64,000 nt of DNA from Tolypeutes matacus (lineage: Eukaryota > Chordata > Mammalia > Cingulata > Chlamyphoridae). Where the stretch lies: NCBI GenBank assembly GCA_026826555.1, contig JAKSZT010053769.1, forward strand, positions 1,890,505 to 1,954,504, read 5' to 3'. The notes beneath the pieces were generated by a model that saw nothing but the letters and a program-made list of their open reading frames with translations, searched no databases and had not been told where the DNA came from. Shown one piece after another: positions 39,173-53,040 of this stretch; position 1 is the stretch's first letter; every line of letters begins with the position of its first letter. The position numbers and the translations under genes were made by a program.

Positions 39173-40148
39173 CTAGATCAATCTAACAAGCTTTGACTAT
39201 AAAAAGCAAATAGTTCTAATTGACATAAGATAAATATAATGAATGAATAACACATACAGTATGCTTGAAACCTTCCAGAGAAAATTGTGAAAATATAATG
39301 GTGCATATAAAGTATATTATGAAAACTTATTCCCCACTCCTGATAATTCTTTCTATTTCGTATAGCATGTCTTGCCTCTCTCCCACCTCTATTTCTATAC
39401 ATCTGGCACTGCTTAATTTCTTCCTATCGTTTTTAGATGTCACTGGAACTATTTGGATTTGAGGTGAAAATAGAGGACAAAATCATATGCATGTAATGTC
39501 AAAGTGATTTTTTTCTCATATTACCAAATTCCAGGTTTATCATGAGGTTATTTGTATCTGAGATATCCTGACTGTGTTTTATTGGTGAACCCTCTCACTA
39601 AGACTATAAAAGAGCTGTTATCTTATTCATAGATTAGGCAGTAACTAATAGAAAACTCCTATCTTGTTAGACATGAGACAGTAATAATTTTATGTACCGG
39701 GATATGAAATCCTTTTAACACCAGCAATGCCATCCAGTGCACTTGAATTACCTCCCCCTTACCCTTATTCTTATCTCCCAAGGCTTTTACTCTCATTCTA
39801 GAGCCTGGCCAATGAAGTAGAGAGGAAAAGGCAATGACTTCAAAGTTTGATTTAAGAAAAATAGGATTTAATTGCTGTTAGTGTCAAGACCCTAGCTGGT
39901 TAATCTCGTAATCTTGGGAAAGGCATTTTACTTTTATGGGGATGAGTTTCTCTATTGCAAACTTTGTAATTTTATTAATTCTGGAATTACAAGGTCTTTT
40001 TCAGATTTTTATTCTTAGAAAAACTTTAAGGACTTTATACCCATTTGTCTTCTATGATTCTGTGATGCATTTATTCAAAAATGATTACCAAATTATCTTT
40101 AAAAGAAAAGAATGAAAATTAAAAGATTCATCCACACATTACATTTAA
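39173..40148. other. DGKB intron; possible decayed MIR at 39890-40070
   Basis: 39890-40070 ('ggttaatctcgtaatcttgg', 'ttctatgattctgtgatg') has a weak MIR/MIR3 look. No other feature. Confidence 0.35.
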
Positions 40149-40158
40149 AAATAGACCT

Positions 40159-40251
40159 TGGGAGTGGGTGTAGCTCAGTGATTGAGCTCCTACTTCCCAT
40201 GTACCAAGTCCCAGGTTCATTCCCAGAAACCTCCTTTAAAAAAAAAAAAAA
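40159..40251 (+). mobile_element. tRNA-derived SINE (DAS-like, xenarthran)
   Basis: A 90-bp tRNA-like body with A box gtagctcagtgattgagc and B box ggttcattccc, then a poly-A tail. It is flanked by the perfect 10-bp target-site duplication aaatagacct (40149-40158, 40252-40261). Similarity to the armadillo DAS SINEs is from memory. Confidence 0.9.
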
Positions 40252-40261
40252 AAATAGACCT

Positions 40262-42952
<2,691 letters not shown>

Positions 42953-42979
42953 TTATTTAATTAGAGACAACAATCACAA

Positions 42980-43118
42980 AGAAAAGAAAAGAAAAGAAAA
43001 GAAAAGAAAAGAAAAGAAAAGAAAAGAAAAGAAAAGAAAAGAAAAGAAAAGAAAAGAAAANNNNNNNNNNAAGAAAAGAAAAGAAAAGAAAAGAAAAGAA
43101 AAGAAAAGAAAAGAAAAA
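42980..43118. repeat. (AAAAG)n microsatellite with 10-N gap
   Basis: Near-perfect pentamer repeat, interrupted by 10 Ns at 43061-43070. It starts about 175 bp upstream of a DGKB acceptor. True length is uncertain. Confidence 0.97.
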
Positions 43119-45054
43119 AATGCTTTCCTCAAGGACAATGCCTAAGAAGAGACCATCAACTATGCATTGTATTAATTAATGAGTAAAAAATTTAACAGAT
43201 AATGTGATATCTTCCTTTGTTTTGGGAACATGACATGTAAGTAAATGAAATAAGCTAAGCTTACATGGTAAATAAGAACACAGATATTTTCTGTTGAACT
43301 TTATAATTCTCAGAACGCATTATTTCATATATGGTGGCATTAACTAATAGTTCTTACAGACATATAAGAAAAATAAAATGTATAGCTAAACCATAATGGT
43401 ATCATTCAAAGGAAAGATGTAGATTTTTCCCTTGATAAATTCAAAGGTAAAATTTTCTAAATCTACACAAAGCTCACCAGTAAGTCTTACTTTAATTTAA
43501 TTAACAATAAAGTTTTAAGTATGTTATCAAAAGTATTTTAAATTAATTTTTGAAAAGCACTATAATTTATAGGCTTTTTTATTTTTAAATGGGGAATAAA
43601 ATAATTCTCAGTTAAATAAGGAAAATAATAATGTCAAGAAATGACTAATAAAAATTATTAGATTTAAAATAATTTCATATATGCATATTGTCTTCTTCCA
43701 ATAATCCTGCCTTAGTTCTTAAAATGTAATTTTTTATTAAATACTCCCAGAATTATAATATATTTAAGTAAGAGGAAAACCAGAGCTAGCAGATATTGTT
43801 GTCAATTAAATATTCATGTTTGAATAACAGTGACCAAACAAGCTTGAAATAAATGTGAGAAAAAAGCAGAAGGCAGTGGCTTCTAGTATTTAAATGTAAT
43901 CCATCCTGACTTCCTCCCATGATTCAGTGATCTTTGAATTGCCAAAATCTTTCATATGTATTTCTAACCCATGTTTACTCTGCTAACAGATTTTATTTCC
44001 ATGGTACCTGGAATATAGTGATTTTTTCAGTAAATGCTAAATTAATTGATAAGTACATTTTTTCCATCTTTCATGACAGTTATATGAAAAACAATATTCT
44101 GACTTTGTCTTTAATTAACTATGTGATTTTTGATAAGTCACTTAAAAATCTCTGGTCTTTGTTTTTCAAATCTATTACAATGTATGGGTTGGCCAGATTA
44201 TATTTAAGTCTCTTCTAACTCCAAAATATTCTGTGCATTTCCCTATAAAACCCATGACCTGAAAAGAAATGTGAATTTGAGTTCCAATTCTCCTTAACAA
44301 ATCTTTGCCCACATTCCAAGAATGCCTCAAATGACTTCTCCTTGAAACTATTTTTAAAATTTGTTTAAATGTGCATTTTTATGATGCTAGATCTCTTTCA
44401 GTGAATGTATTGGCTATTCGTCGTCTTCTACTAATCAAAATCACTATTTTTCCCTTGGATTGGATGGAGTGTATTTAATAATAAATATATAAAATCTCTT
44501 TAAGCCAATTTTAATCCCTGTCTTTGCCCTAACAAAAAAAAATACTTTTTCAGTCCTTTGTTCAAGTAGCATAATCTGTCCACATTTTACCATCCTTTTT
44601 ACTTTAAAGTTATCTGTGCATACCTTTTTCGGCCCACTAATTTATACAGTCCAGGAATGCTCCATCTTTGCATCCCCTACAGTTCTTAGTAATTTTATAC
44701 TTTAAAGATGCTCAAAACATTTTTACTAAATTCACCTATTTTAATATGTAAGTCTGTTTCTTATATATCAAAATAATATATATAATATATTTTCAACATA
44801 GCACATTTTCTAGTATTCCTTATAGTATTGTCTATGAAAAGTATTCAAGAAACAAAATTTTAACAATCAATTTGATTTGGGAAACACCGCATACTTTATC
44901 TTCCTTTTACAGACTCAAAATTCACATTGACATGTTAAAGGCTATGAGATGTCTTTACATAATGGAATCTGTTTAAATTTAACTTGACATTCACTAAACT
45001 TAGTTGAATGTACATTATTTTTAGTTTTATAATACCTTTTACAATTCTAAGGAG
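43119..45054. other. DGKB intron; MIR3-like and L2-like pieces
   Basis: 44100-44235 ('aactatgtgatttttgataa', 'aagtctcttctaactccaaa') resembles a MIR/MIR3. 44570-44750 ('tttgcatcccctacagttct') resembles an L2 3' end. Both are weak. The rest is unrecognised. Confidence 0.4.
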
Positions 45055-45330
45055 GACTTATTATTTGCCGAGAACTATGTTAGGCCTGAGAAATTCAAAT
45101 ATGATTTAGAAGATTAGAGTCTAAGCTCCTATGGAGTTTATTTTGTGCATGGTGGAGGAGGAGAGATAATAATTGTTAATGAATAAATTAACAAGATATC
45201 TATAGATTGCTGTAAGTTCTATAAGAAAAATCAAAGTGACGAGATAAGTAAAACATATTAGAAGTCCATTAGAGTAGGTAACTGGAATTGGAAATAAATT
45301 TGAGTATGTTTCTGAGGAAGTGGTTAAAAT
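45055..45330 (+). mobile_element. Old LINE-like mammalian repeat, second piece
   Basis: 'ctatgttaggcctgagaaat', 'ctaagctcctatggagttta' and 'gctgtaagttctataagaaa' parallel the repeat at 32470-33075. Confidence 0.4.
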
Positions 45331-45454
45331 AAAGAAACAAAATTCAAATCAGTGAGCAAAGCAGCATTGGGTTTGCGGTGAGCAGATATTGTTAATGGTG
45401 GCATCTGGAGACCGGAGGTCATGGACTCAAGTTAAAGAATGGTTGCTATTAGGG

Positions 45455-45650
45455 ATTCTGGAGAATGAGTTGGCAAATATGAAAAAGGCCAGATAGTAAA
45501 TATTTTAGGCTTACAGGTTAGACATTCTCTGTTGCAAATACTCAACTTTACCATTCTAGCATGAATGCAGCTAGACAATACCAATGGACATGGCTGGGTT
45601 TCAATAAAACTATTTACAAAACAGGACAGCAGACCAGGTATCATAAATTC
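45455..45650 (+). mobile_element. hAT-type MER element
   Basis: 'gccagatagtaaatatttta', 'ctctgttgcaaatactcaac' and 'caataaaactatttacaaaa' match a known old mammalian DNA-transposon MER; family name uncertain. Confidence 0.65.
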
Positions 45651-45899
45651 CATTTACATTATTCTGAAATAAAAAATAAATTAATAAGTGCATTTGGCAA
45701 TGTTTAGAAAATAGAAGATTCAAGCTAATGGGTCCTAATAAATGCTTCATGAAAAATGAAACACTTTTAGTTTACCACACATCTCTTTAGATGTCTGTTA
45801 CATCATAAATGAGCTTCCTTTGTGATTTCACTCCCTTTTTACCTCCTCATTCTAAAAACAATCATCAATGCACACTTGTCAGATTATTCTTTAAAGCAC

Positions 45900-46095
45900 T
45901 ATGGAGTAATGAAACAATTTAAAGCTGGGTAGATTTAGATTTGATCTCGGTTCCACTAGTCTTGGCTATATGTCACTGGTTCTATTTTTAACCTCTCGAG
46001 ACTCAGTTTTCTAATACTTGAAAATAGATTAATGATATCTATCTTACAATATTATGCATAGCACAGTGTCTGGACCCAATAAATTTCTGTTCCTT
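45900..46095 (+). mobile_element. MIR SINE
   Basis: 'ggctatatgtcactggttct', 'gagactcagttttctaatac' and 'agcacagtgtctggacccaa' follow MIR order. Confidence 0.75.
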
Positions 46096-46124
46096 TGTTC
46101 CATACTGAATATAACGTCACACAT

Positions 46125-46500
46125 ATCATCATCCTTCAACTGTTTCCAATGTCTTCAGGTTGAAATATAAATTCCTCATATTGGTATCATAGGTGGTTTA
46201 AAAAATGATCCAAAGATACCAAATGCATAGCTATTTTCTAGGCTTTCCTTATTTATAATTAAAAATTTAATCAATTCTTAAGTGTCACGTTTTCAGATTC
46301 CTTCCTCTATGTGTGACATTATTTTTGTGTCAATGTCAAATGAAGTTTTGACATAATGTATGTCACATTTTACCTGCCACCTTGTTCACAAAACCTCTCA
46401 GACCTGTTTTATCAACAGCAGGTATCAACTTGCCCTCATTTGAACTCCCTATAATAACTATCTTAGACTCTATGCCCAACTTATACATTGGATCCAATTA
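46125..46500 (+). mobile_element. Possible L2 fragment
   Basis: 'ctgtttccaatgtcttcagg' followed by 'ttgaaatataaattcctc' recalls the L2 3' coding region. Weak. Confidence 0.35.
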
Positions 46501-46519
46501 ACACTCTTAATTATAGCTT

Positions 46520-46700
46520 TCATGTGTAGAGTGTTTTGTAAAATGTTTTGTCTTATTTGAAACTAACAGTAACTCTTAACTTTAACAAACTTCCTCCCCA
46601 CTTAATACATGAAGAAACCAAGTTTTAGGAAACTGTTACTTACTGAAAATCACACAGCTAAAAGGTGGTGAAACAGTGACTCGAACTCATCTATACGAGT
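46520..46700 (-). mobile_element. MIR SINE, antisense
   Basis: 'acatgaagaaaccaagtttt', 'gaaaatcacacagctaaaag' and 'gtgactcgaactcatct' are reverse-order MIR. Confidence 0.8.
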
Positions 46701-47861
46701 TGAATCTGTTTTGTTTACTGTTGGAAAAAGCCGATATAATTTTCCATTTCAGCCAAGGCACATAGTTTGCAGTCTATGCCCTTTACTACAATTTAGTTCA
46801 GGAAACTTTCTTAACTATTTCTCTAGAACATAGAAATAATTGGCTTCCTTAACCAACGTGAATTAAAAGAAAAAGAATAAATATTTTATATACAAGAAAT
46901 ATAGTTTACTGTCCTCTTCCATCTTTTCTGAGGAAATTTAACCTATGTGATTATTTATTCTAAATCTTACATTTCGTGTTATTTACCTATAAAATAATGC
47001 CATTATGTTATTTACCCATAGAAATGCATTTTAAAGAATAAACATACAATTGTTTACATTGCATTAAAAGGGCAAAGTACAGGAAAAAGACTGGACTATG
47101 AAGCAGAGGGAAAATTTAAAAGTTCTGCAAATAACACATGTACAGTCTTTCAAATGTACAGTCTTTCATGCTTCATGATAAAACCTTTTTTGTTTATTGC
47201 AACCTAAACGTATTTTAAAAGTCAAAACTAATTGCTTTACCACATAAATGGTAGTTACAGCTTCTGGGAGAAGTCTATAATATATTCTGCTATTAACACC
47301 AATACAGCTTGTAAAATGCATTTGTCATTTTTTATAAACAATAGTTTTTTACAAGACTGAGTTTGAGTTCATAAGCTGACCTTTATTTTCCAAAGTAGAT
47401 ATTATACTGGTTCCATGTTTCAGTGAGGATTTGAAACCAAGAAGAAAAAAGAAGCAGCTCTTAAAACGTTGAGGCTGCCAGTGCCCTTGAACTTAACGTT
47501 AAATGGAAGTGTGGAAAAGCCATCTTTCGGTTCTCTCACCTCCTTGTTTTCAAGATTTCCATTCAAAATCTAGACTTCACATGGCCTTTTCTGCTTACCA
47601 CAAAGGATGTTTGTGGCCTAGAAATCTTTACCTGTATATTTGTGGTGGCCATTTAAACCCCCATAGTATATAGAGTTGTATATCTTCATATGTGGAAAGA
47701 GAAGAGTTTTCCAATGTAAACAGTGAGCTAGCATTAATGCACATACAACATATAAGCAGTCAGGAAAAAATTAAATTTGAGAAGAAGTTTCCTTTAGGTA
47801 TAGAATTTCAGATTAGTGAAATAACTTTAACTGACTAACCCAACTGGTTTTATGTCCAATC
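46701..47861. other. DGKB upstream intron, unrecognised
   Basis: No supported feature. Confidence 0.45.
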
Positions 47862-47910
47862 CAGGGGTACTCAAACCTGGATTCGTCCTAGAATCACCTA
47901 GGTAGCTTTT
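47862..47910 (+). mobile_element. hAT MER element, left part (split by L1)
   Basis: caggggtactcaaacctgg followed by 'cctagaatcacctaggtagc' is the start of a hAT-Charlie-type MER. It resumes at 52909 after a 5-kb L1 insertion. Confidence 0.65.
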
Positions 47911-47924
47911 TTAAAAAAATTATC

Positions 47925-48063
47925 GACATAAATCACTCTTACATGAATATAAGTAAACAATAAGTGTATAGCAATACTTGTGAACTTACAAAACAAACAT
48001 ACATAACATCATACAGGGCTCTCATACCTCACCCTACCACCAATGTATTGCATTGTTGTTAAA

Positions 48064-48096
<33 letters not shown>

Positions 48097-48700
48097 TGGT
48101 AGGCAATAGTTTATTCACCTTTATACTCAAAGCACAAGTAAAAATTTAAAAAAGGCGGGGGGGACCTTCTCAAGCTTAAAAACTTTTGCTCCTCATTTTT
48201 AACTAATGATTAAAGAGCATTCTCAAAATATTACTACTAATCAAGGTATTTTCCACCAACCCACCCCATTATTTTTTTTATATCATTTATACATGAACAT
48301 ATATAAACAATAAGTGTATAGTAAAAGTTGTGAACTTACAAAGCAAACATTCATAACATCATACAGGGTTCCCATACATCAACCCTCCACCAGTACCTGG
48401 CATTGTCGTGAGATATTTTTCACAAATTATGAAAGAATATTGTCAAAATCTTACTACTAATTATAGTCCTTATCTTATATTTTGTGTATTTCCTCCCACC
48501 CACCCTATTATTTTTAAATATATTTTTATGACAGAAGTTGTAAACTTACAAAACAATCATGCACTTATGCAGAATTCCCACAACACCCCTCTATCAACAC
48601 ACCACACCCTGATGGAACATTTGTTACAGATTATGATATAATATCACCTGATTATTACCAAGTCCATAGCATACATTTGGCACACATTTTCCATGCTCCC
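47925..48700 (-). repeat. Three tandem copies of the L1 3'-terminal unit (about 230 bp each)
   Basis: On the plus strand 'cttacaaaacaaacatacat' (47987), 'cttacaaagcaaacattcat' (48335) and 'cttacaaaacaatcatgcac' (48544) each sit in a homologous block ending in 'tattactactaat'-like or 'cccaccctattattttt' sequence. The first block is stretched by the inserted mRNA piece. The older L1 at 6.2-8.7 kb ends after the equivalent of the 5'-most block. Confidence 0.75.
48066..48195 (-). pseudogene. Short processed pseudogene: mRNA 3' end of unknown gene
   Basis: On the minus strand about 100 bp ends ...gaataaactattgcctacca followed by A30. An AATAAA signal lies at 48109-48114, about 13 bp before the tail. 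It interrupts L1 3' UTR that continues on both sides. This looks like a 5'-truncated retrocopy of an mRNA 3' UTR; I do not recognise the gene. Confidence 0.6.
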
Positions 48701-49167
48701 CCATTATCAACACAGTACATCTTCGGCAGACATGTAAGAATATTACATTGTTACTGTTAACCACAGTCTATAGGTCATTCCAGTTGTATTTTTCCCATGC
48801 TTCTTCACATTCCCACCACCCTGCAATAATGATGTATATCAACTCTAGCTCACAAAGGACACTCTTGCATCTGTACCATCAACCACTATTCTCATCCACC
48901 TCTGGGTTTACTATGCTATTCCTTCCCTAGATTATTCTCTGCCTTTATGTCAATTGGCATTTACATCCCTAGACTACCATTTTCACCCACATCCCTGTTT
49001 ATAAACCAGCTATTACTCACTATAATGTGTTACCATCAACTCTGTACATTTCCACACTTGACAGTAGAGCTAATAAAAACTTCTACATATATCAAATATC
49101 AGTAGTCCAGCTCAGTCCTCCTCTTATCTCCTTTAAGAATCCACCACCTACCACCAGGTCTTGAAGA

Positions 49168-49626
49168 TTTTTTTTTTTTTAAGATTTATTTTTCATTTAC
49201 TTTTATCCATTTTTACCATCACCCCCCCACACACACCTGCCCGCCCCGTTTTTGTGTCCATTCTTTGGGCAATTCTCTGTGTGCTTCCTGCCCTCTCTTC
49301 TCATCCTTCTCCTCCTGTCTTCACCAGGATTAGATCTTCGGAACCTCCAATGTGGGAGAAAGGTGTCCTACCACCTGCGCCACCTTAGTTCTTGGTTTTT
49401 CAGTGCATCTCATGTTGGCTCTCCCTTGTGTCACTCTCCTGTTATGTCATCATCTTGCTGCATGGCTCGGTTGGGCCTGATGGCGCACCCATACACGGGG
49501 CCTGGTAGCCCATGTGCCTTATATAGTTTTCTATTTTTTATTTTTACCAGGAGGTCCTAGGGATCAAACTCAGATCCCTCCATATGGGAGATGGACACCC
49601 AACTGTTTGAGCCACATCCATCCCCC
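49168..49626 (-). mobile_element. Composite SINE with two tRNA-like units (DAS-like), antisense
   Basis: On the minus strand: a tRNA-like head (ggatgtggctcaaacagttg, B box gtttgatccct), an A/T-rich linker, about 130 bp of other sequence, a second tRNA-like stretch (ggtggcgcaggtggtaggac ... gatctaatcctgg), about 130 bp more and an A-tail (T-run 49168-49180). It sits inside the L1. A clear duplication could not be shown. The DAS relation is from memory. Confidence 0.75.
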
Positions 49627-50559
49627 TGCTATATCTCTTAAGGTTGACCAAAGATACCTAGAGTTACAATCATTTCCCATACAGGATGGTCATATATTAA
49701 ATCAGGCTTCATTTATCACCAGCATTCTAAAAACCAGAACTAGGGAGAAAAACTAGGTCTGGGGACACATGCATGGTTTCTAATATAGCGAATGTTTAGC
49801 CTACCCTGATTATCACAAAATCAGGACAGCAAGAATATTCACAGAATATTTTCCTATATTTTCTTCTACAAGCTTTATGGTTCTTGCTTTTAAATTTAGA
49901 TTTTGTATTCATTTTGAGTTAACTTTTGTATAAGGTGTGAGATAGGGGTCCTCTTCCTTCTTTTGCTATGAATAGCTGGTTTTCTCAGTACCATTTGTTG
50001 AATGGACTGTTCTGCCCAAGCTGGGTAGGTTTGACAGTCTAGTCAAAAATCACTTGATCACATATGTGAGGGTTTGTTTCTGAACCATCAATTCAGTTCC
50101 ATTGGTCTATGTGCCTGTCTTTATGCCAGGCACAAAGACTGTAGCTAGGTAATACGACTTAAAGTCCAGAAATGAGAGTCTTCCAATTCCGCTTTTCATT
50201 TTTAAGGTGTTTCTGGCTATTCAGAACCCCTTGCCATTCCAAATAAATATGATAATCATGTTTTTCATTTATTTAGAAAATGCTGGTGGAATTTTTATCA
50301 GGATTGCATTGAATCTGTATGTCAATTTGAGAAGAATTGACATCTTAATGATATTTAGTCTTCCAGTCCAAGAGCATGGAATATTCTTCCCATTACTTAG
50401 GTCTTTTTTTTTTATTTCTTTTAACAATGAGTTGTAGTTTCTCAATGCAAGTGCTTTACATCGTTGGTTGTTTATTCCTGAATATTTGGGTTTTATCTGT
50501 CTTATTTTATTTTCACCACTCTTTTGACACTTTTAGTTACTTTTACTGATATAATCTTC

Positions 50560-51528
50560 ATTTCTAGACTCTCTTCCAGGCCTCTCTCTCCTGTGTTTTC
50601 TTTTCAGGCTGTAGCACACCCTTTAGTACTTCCTGCAAAGCAGGTCTCTTTGGTACAAACTCTCTCAATTTCTGTTTATCTGTGACTCTTCTAAACTTGC
50701 CCTCATTTTTGATAGAAAATCTTGCTGGATATAAAATTCTTCACTGGAAGATTTTCTCTTGCAGTATCTTAAATATAACATACCACTGTCTCCTTGCCTT
50801 CATGGTTTCTCGTGAGAAATCAGCACTTACTCTTATTGGGTATCTCATAAAGTTATGCATTGCTTTTCTCTTGCTGCTCTCGTAATTCTCTCTTTGTCTT
50901 TGGCATTTGACATTCTGATTAGTATGTGTCTCAGAGTTGGTCTATTCTGATTTTTTTGGATGGGAGTTTCTTGGACATGGATATGTATGTCCTTCAATAG
51001 GGTTAGGAAATTTTCTACCACTATTTCTTCAAATATTCCTTCTGCCCCTTTTCCTTTCTCTTCTCCATCTGGAACAGCCATAACATGTATGTTTGTGTGT
51101 CTCTTGATGTCCTTTAGTTCCCTGAGACCTTGTTCAAGTTTTTCCAATCTTTTCTTCATCTGTTCTTTTTATGTTCACTTTCAGAGGCCATTTCTTCTTG
51201 CACACCAATCCATTCTTCTGCTTCCTCAAATCTGCTATTATATGATTCCAGTGTATTTTTATTTTCATTTATTGCAACTCTTATCCCCATAAGATCTGCT
51301 ATTTTTCTATGTATGCTTTCAAATTCTTCTTTGTGCTCATCCAATGTCTTCTTAACATCTTTAATTTCTTTAGCCATCTCATTTAGTTTAAGGAGATTTG
51401 TTTGAACATCTATGATTAGGTGTCTCAATTCCTTTGTATCATTTGGAGGCTTATCTTGTTCCTTTAACTGGGCCATATCTTCCTGTTTCTTGGCGGGGAT
51501 TGTAATTTTTTCGTTGGTGTCTTGGCAT
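50560..51528 (-). pseudogene. L1 ORF1, frame-broken
   Basis: ATG at 51526-51528 (MPRHQ...), coiled-coil region (for example KEIKDVKKTLDEHKEEF), then an RNA-binding core at 51159-50845 containing HVMAVPDGEEKGKG, RPTLRHILIRMSNAKDKER and AAREK. A frameshift or stop follows near 50845, after which the C-terminal ADFSRETMKARRQW-like part continues in another frame to about 50600. ORF1 encodes the nucleic-acid chaperone of the L1 particle. Inactive here because of the shifts. Confidence 0.85.
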
Positions 51529-51919
51529 CTGGCTTACTAAAGTATTTACTCTGGGTGCAGTTTTTCTCTTTAGCTTAGGGCTTCCTGCCCTTTCTCCCTT
51601 GCTGGTTGTGTAGTAGGATCCAAGGAAGTAGTTGGTGCTATAATTTGTGGATGCTCAAAGTGCCCTCATTGCTCCAAGGACCAATGAAGATTCTCCCAAC
51701 TGTCTCCATTGCCAGGGGTAGGGACAGAGCCACAGCTGTATGGAATAATCCAACTCATGCAGGTCTAAACTGTAGTTGCCCAGAAAGACTGATAAAGCTT
51801 CATGCCCTAGTCTCCCTGCCTGGGGCAGGAATGGAGCTGCAGGTGTGTATAGCAATATATGCAGTGAAGATCCAAGATGATCGGAGTTGCCCTGGTAGAC
51901 TTCTGATTATTCAGTCTGT

Positions 51920-52700
51920 GCCATCCAAATATACCTGCCATTGCCTGGATAGGCTGGTACAGGGCCCGCCACCTTCCTCCCTGCTAGAGGTAGGACTGAA
52001 GCCTAGGCTAGGGCTAAAGGCCAATCTGGGTGAAAGAAACCTGTCTCTACTATCACTGTGATTTTCAGTCACCCTCATGCTGGGGGTGGAGTCACAATGG
52101 TAGCTACCAGCCTCCTTCTGGCTTGGACAGCTCAAACTTTAACTGTTCTTAGGGTTATACTTTAGCCAACTGAATTTACTAATCAGTAGCTGAAATCGGT
52201 GGCCAACTGTCTCTTCCTCCCCTGTTTTTGGGAAACAGAGCTTCCAATTCCTGCCACAGAATAGCTCCTGGGGTGGCTTGCACCTTCAAAGTAGGATGAT
52301 CACCGGCCTCCACAGCGTGTCCTGTAATTTCCCGGAGAGGCTGGTGCAGCTCCCCTCAGCTTCCTCTGTGCCCAAGGTGGGCCTGGGCCTTAGGCTAGAG
52401 CTGCAATCTGATTTAGATGGAAGGAAGCCGGTCCCTACCAGCACTGTGATTTTCAGTCAGCCCCACTTCTTCTCATGTCAGGCACAGAGTTAAGATGGCG
52501 GCTATAGGCCTCTTTCTGACTTGGGCAGGTTCAAACTTTGGCTGTTCTTAGGATTATACTTTGGCCCACCGAATTTACTAATCAATAGCTGAAGTTGGTG
52601 CCCAACTGTCTCTTCCCGTTTTGGGGAAGGGGAGCTTCTAATTCCAGCCGTGGAATAGCTCGCGATGTGGCTTGTGCCTCCAGTGGAGGATGGGCACCAG
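51920..52700 (-). promoter_or_regulatory. L1 5'-UTR tandem monomers (about 388-bp period)
   Basis: 'cactgtgattttcagtca' at 52054 recurs at 52442, 'ggttatactttagccaactg' (52151) at 'gattatactttggcccaccg' (52551), and 'ccaactgtctcttcc' at 52202 and 52600. Two clear units and perhaps a decayed third near 51660-51900. Monomeric 5' UTRs act as promoter arrays in rodent L1; that role here is inferred. Confidence 0.75.
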
Positions 52701-52908
52701 CCTCTGTGGAGTGAAGTGCTGTACTTACGAATCCTCTCTGCAGATGGGCAGTCTCCTCCTTCCATTCTTTCAAGGATATTGCAGGATACACTTCTGACCT
52801 CCTGGAGCCCTAAACAAGTGCTTTAGATAGCTCTGGGCGATTACTAACTGCCTTGTAGCAGGAGCTGATTCTAGGAGCTCCTTACTCTGCCGACATCTTG
52901 CTGGTTGT

Positions 52909-53040
52909 CTAGGTAGCTTTTAAAATGTATTGATGCCTGGGTCCAAAACACAGTGTGATACGGAATGAACTGGCTTAGGGTGAAGCACACACATGAGGAT
53001 ATCTAAGAAGCTCCTCACATGATTCTACTGCTCTAATCCT
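52909..53040 (+). mobile_element. hAT MER element, right part
   Basis: After the L1, 'ttaaaatgtattgatgcctg' followed by 'ggtccaaaacacag' and 'acatgattctactgctc' complete the MER begun at 47862. Confidence 0.55.

Larger units (their letters stand above)
47911..52908 (-). mobile_element. L1, 5.0 kb, complete 5' end, internally deleted, antisense
   Basis: A 13-bp target-site duplication ctaggtagctttt (47898-47910, 52909-52921) bounds the element. On the minus strand it runs: 5' start acaaccagcaagatg, a 1.4-kb monomer-bearing 5' UTR, ORF1 (about 51528-50560), a short linker, ORF2 C-terminal third only (about 50480-49850), about 220 bp of unclear sequence, and the 3' UTR with repeated 3' ends to a short A tail at 47911. 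Endonuclease and most of the RT are missing, so it is not autonomous. A SINE (49168-49626) and an mRNA-derived insert (48066-48195) landed in it later. Confidence 0.9.

Noticed and set aside
40159..40251. A functional tRNA gene
   Set aside because: A and B boxes are present, but there is no cloverleaf acceptor match. The poly-A tail and target-site duplication show a SINE.
47925..48700. CRISPR-like or satellite array
   Set aside because: The repeated blocks are diverged L1 3' ends inside an L1 in a mammalian intron.
51606..52061. 151-codon plus-strand open frame
   Set aside because: It lies in the antisense of an L1 5' UTR, with no recognised motif.
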